A DNA stretch of 64,000 bases from Pseudomonas sp. PDM15 (GTDB lineage Bacteria; Pseudomonadota; Gammaproteobacteria; Pseudomonadales; Pseudomonadaceae). The stretch is taken from NCBI RefSeq assembly GCF_014851565.1, contig NZ_JACVAA010000003.1:248001-312000 (forward strand), read 5' to 3'. Shown piece after piece: positions 62,530-64,000 of the stretch (its first letter is position 1; each line of letters starts with the position of its first letter). Position numbers and translations under genes: made by a program. Under the pieces are notes generated by a model that saw nothing but the letters and a program-made list of their open reading frames with translations, was not told the DNA's origin and ran no database searches.

Positions 62530-63825
62530 TCAAGCACATGCGCTGGCGACTCCTGTTGCGTGGCGCTGTCGACGGCTGTCCATCAGCGCATCGACCACTT
62601 CCTGTGAACGTATGGCCAGCACCGACAGCAACGTGTCGCTCAGGCCATGGCTGGCCTCGCAGCAACCCTGCAGGTAGATACCGGCAGTCATCTGCGGCTG
62701 GCAGCACAGACGATAGTCGCGTCCGACGCCTTCGCCCAGATGCTCGGCCAATCCGCCGAGCAAGCGCTTGTAGCCGTCACGACGATAGCCGGTGGCCAAG
62801 ACTACGGCATCGTACAGGCGATCTTCCACGCCTTCCGGACCGCTCAGGGTCAGGCGAATGCCCTCGTCGCCGGCCTGCACGGCCTCGATATTGCGCTGCG
62901 GCAACAGGTTGTGCGGCGCGTGGCCGGTGACCTTCTGCAGGTACAGACGGTGATAGATGCTCTCGATCAGGTCCAGGTTGACCACCGAGTAGTTGGTCTG
63001 GGCGTTGGCCTGGATGAACGCCTCGCGCTCTTCCGGCGACTGGCCATAGACCACGTCGGTGTAGGACGGATCGAAGATCTCGTTGATGAACGGGCTGTCG
63101 TCCGCCGGGCGCAAGGCCTGGGCGCGCATCACCAGGGAGACCTCGGCGCTCGGGTAGCGGCCGCACAGATCGCTGAAGATCTCCGCTGCGCTCTGCCCGG
63201 AGCCGACCACGGCAAGGCGCTTGGGTTCGCCGCAGGCCTGGATGCGCTCCAGGTAGCTGGAAGAGTGCATCACCCGTGCGTCGCCCTTGAGCGGACGGAA
63301 TGCCTCGGGCACCACCGGCTCGCCGCCGATGCTGACCACCAGGTTGCGGGTGATGCGCGCACGGGTGCGGCCGTCGGCCAGGCGCGAGATCACCTTTACC
63401 CGGGTCACGTCGCCGCCATCGAGCACCGGTTCGACACCGATGACTTCCTCGCCGTAATGCAGGCGATCGCTGAACTGGGCCGCGGCCCAGCCCAGGTAGT
63501 CGTTGTACTCCAGGCGCGACGGCGTGAAGGTGCTGATATTGATGAAGGCTTCCAGTCGGCGCTTCTCGTGCAGGTAGCTGACGAAGGTGTAGCGGCTGGA
63601 CGGGTTGCGCAGGGTGGCCAGATCCTTGAGGAAGGAAATCTGCATGCGGCTGTCTTCCAAGAGCATGCCACCGTGCCACTCGAAGGCCGGTTTCTTTTCC
63701 AGGAAGCAGTATCGCAGGCCGTGCTCACGCACCCGGCGGTCTTCATCCAGGGCCACCGCAATGGCCAGGTTGGCGGGCCCGAAGCCCAGCCCGATCACAT
63801 CGTATTCCAGTGTTTCTATGCTCAT
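62530..63825 (-). CDS. pvdA: L-ornithine N5-monooxygenase (PvdA-like)
   Basis: A 431-residue flavin N-hydroxylase. FAD motif DVIGLGFGPANLAIAVAL (about 9-26), NADPH motif LAVVGSGQSAAEIFSDL, and the substrate block QISFLKDLATLRNPSSRYTF, LRPADDSPFINEIFDP and ATGYRRDGYK. The residue choice resembles PvdA rather than lysine IucD. It makes hydroxyornithine for a hydroxamate siderophore; the synthetases must lie outside. Only a weak ribosome site at 63825. Confidence 0.88.
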   Translation of the reverse strand: MSIETLEYDVIGLGFGPANLAIAVALDEDRRVREHGLRYCFLEKKPAFEWHGGMLLEDSRMQISFLKDLATLRNPSSRYTFVSYLHEKRRLEAFINISTFTPSRLEYNDYLGWAAAQFSDRLHYGEEVIGVEPVLDGGDVTRVKVISRLADGRTRARITRNLVVSIGGEPVVPEAFRPLKGDARVMHSSSYLERIQACGEPKRLAVVGSGQSAAEIFSDLCGRYPSAEVSLVMRAQALRPADDSPFINEIFDPSYTDVVYGQSPEEREAFIQANAQTNYSVVNLDLIESIYHRLYLQKVTGHAPHNLLPQRNIEAVQAGDEGIRLTLSGPEGVEDRLYDAVVLATGYRRDGYKRLLGGLAEHLGEGVGRDYRLCCQPQMTAGIYLQGCCEASHGLSDTLLSVLAIRSQEVVDALMDSRRQRHATGVASACA

Positions 63826-64000
63826 GTCAGGCCCCGATCCTCTGCGGATGGTTCGTGTGAAGGCCAAGTCAGCCCCTGGAGGCACTCGCCTCGCCCAACC
63901 TCATCAGTTCACGGCCACGCTCGGGCGCGGCTCTTTTGTTCTATGGGTCCACGGACAGCAACCGTGGACCTTACTGCTATGCCAGGCGGCAGCGTTCGAA
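63826..64000. other. Upstream gap of pvdA with a 9-bp hairpin
   Basis: No gene seen. GGTCCACGG (63946-63954) pairs perfectly with CCGTGGACC (63962-63970) over a 7-base loop. It may be the terminator of an upstream gene or a regulator of the siderophore unit. No clear Fur or PvdS box seen. Confidence 0.5.

Overview
The window is high-GC, densely packed gammaproteobacterial chromosome and reads as Pseudomonas. The left half has the gene content and order of the P. aeruginosa stress/alpha-glucan region (glgA-treZ-malQ-treY-glgX with CBS, alcohol dehydrogenase, DUF72, ybhP, clsB and ybhN genes behind it). Most genes overlap their neighbour by the ATGA type of stop/start overlap, so transcription units are long. 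No rRNA, tRNA, IS element or CRISPR was seen.

Layout. (1) 1-16037, all minus strand: a glucan/trehalose and envelope operon, glgA-treZ-malQ-treY-DUF2934-glgX-CBS-ADH-DUF72-ybhP-clsB-ybhN, the last running off the left edge. (2) 16301-31216: small stress-type units, namely a CinA-like amidase, a minus-strand operon (erythromycin-esterase family, phosphoribosyltransferase, homospermidine synthase, stand-alone glucose-dehydrogenase-like membrane anchor, lactonase, MscS channel), PLDc_N, DUF4142, a second Zn-alcohol dehydrogenase, hemerythrin, YbdK-type ligase, a haem-oxygenase-like iron enzyme, a methyltransferase, a DUF421 pair and galU. (3) 31217-31950: a gene-poor gap with a near-perfect XerC/XerD dif site at 31531-31558 and a degenerate inverted copy at 31600-31627. 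FtsK-orienting octamers (KOPS) found by eye point towards this gap from both sides, so the window appears to span the replication terminus. (4) 31951-57836, all plus strand: an extracellular contractile injection system (eCIS) with sheath, tube, chaperone-like protein, terminator/cap (Pvc16), AAA ATPase, three DUF4157 cargo-like proteins, baseplate hub, spike, PAAR tip, gp25, two large J-like proteins, tail protein I and a beta-helix protein. (5) 57941-63825: hydroxamate-siderophore iron genes, fhuC-fhuD-fhuB on plus converging with pvdA-fhuF on minus.

How the genes work together. The glucan operon contains enzymes to make linear alpha-glucan (GlgA), debranch and rearrange it (GlgX, MalQ) and turn it into trehalose (TreY, TreZ); glgB, glgC, glgE and treS are not in the window. 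The eCIS is a headful-free tail-like machine with no capsid, terminase or membrane-anchoring T6SS genes. Its three consecutive DUF4157 proteins share a leader (Cys-rich start, acidic helix, HExxH domain) but carry different C-terminal domains: a possible caspase/CHAT-like His-Cys domain, a NodB polysaccharide deacetylase, and a YkuD L,D-transpeptidase-like domain.

Most interesting points: the three-member DUF4157 cargo array inside a complete eCIS; the position of that eCIS directly beside dif, next to a second inverted dif-like site that resembles the attachment-site architecture of filamentous phages; and the free-standing PQQ-glucose-dehydrogenase-type membrane anchor next to a lactonase.
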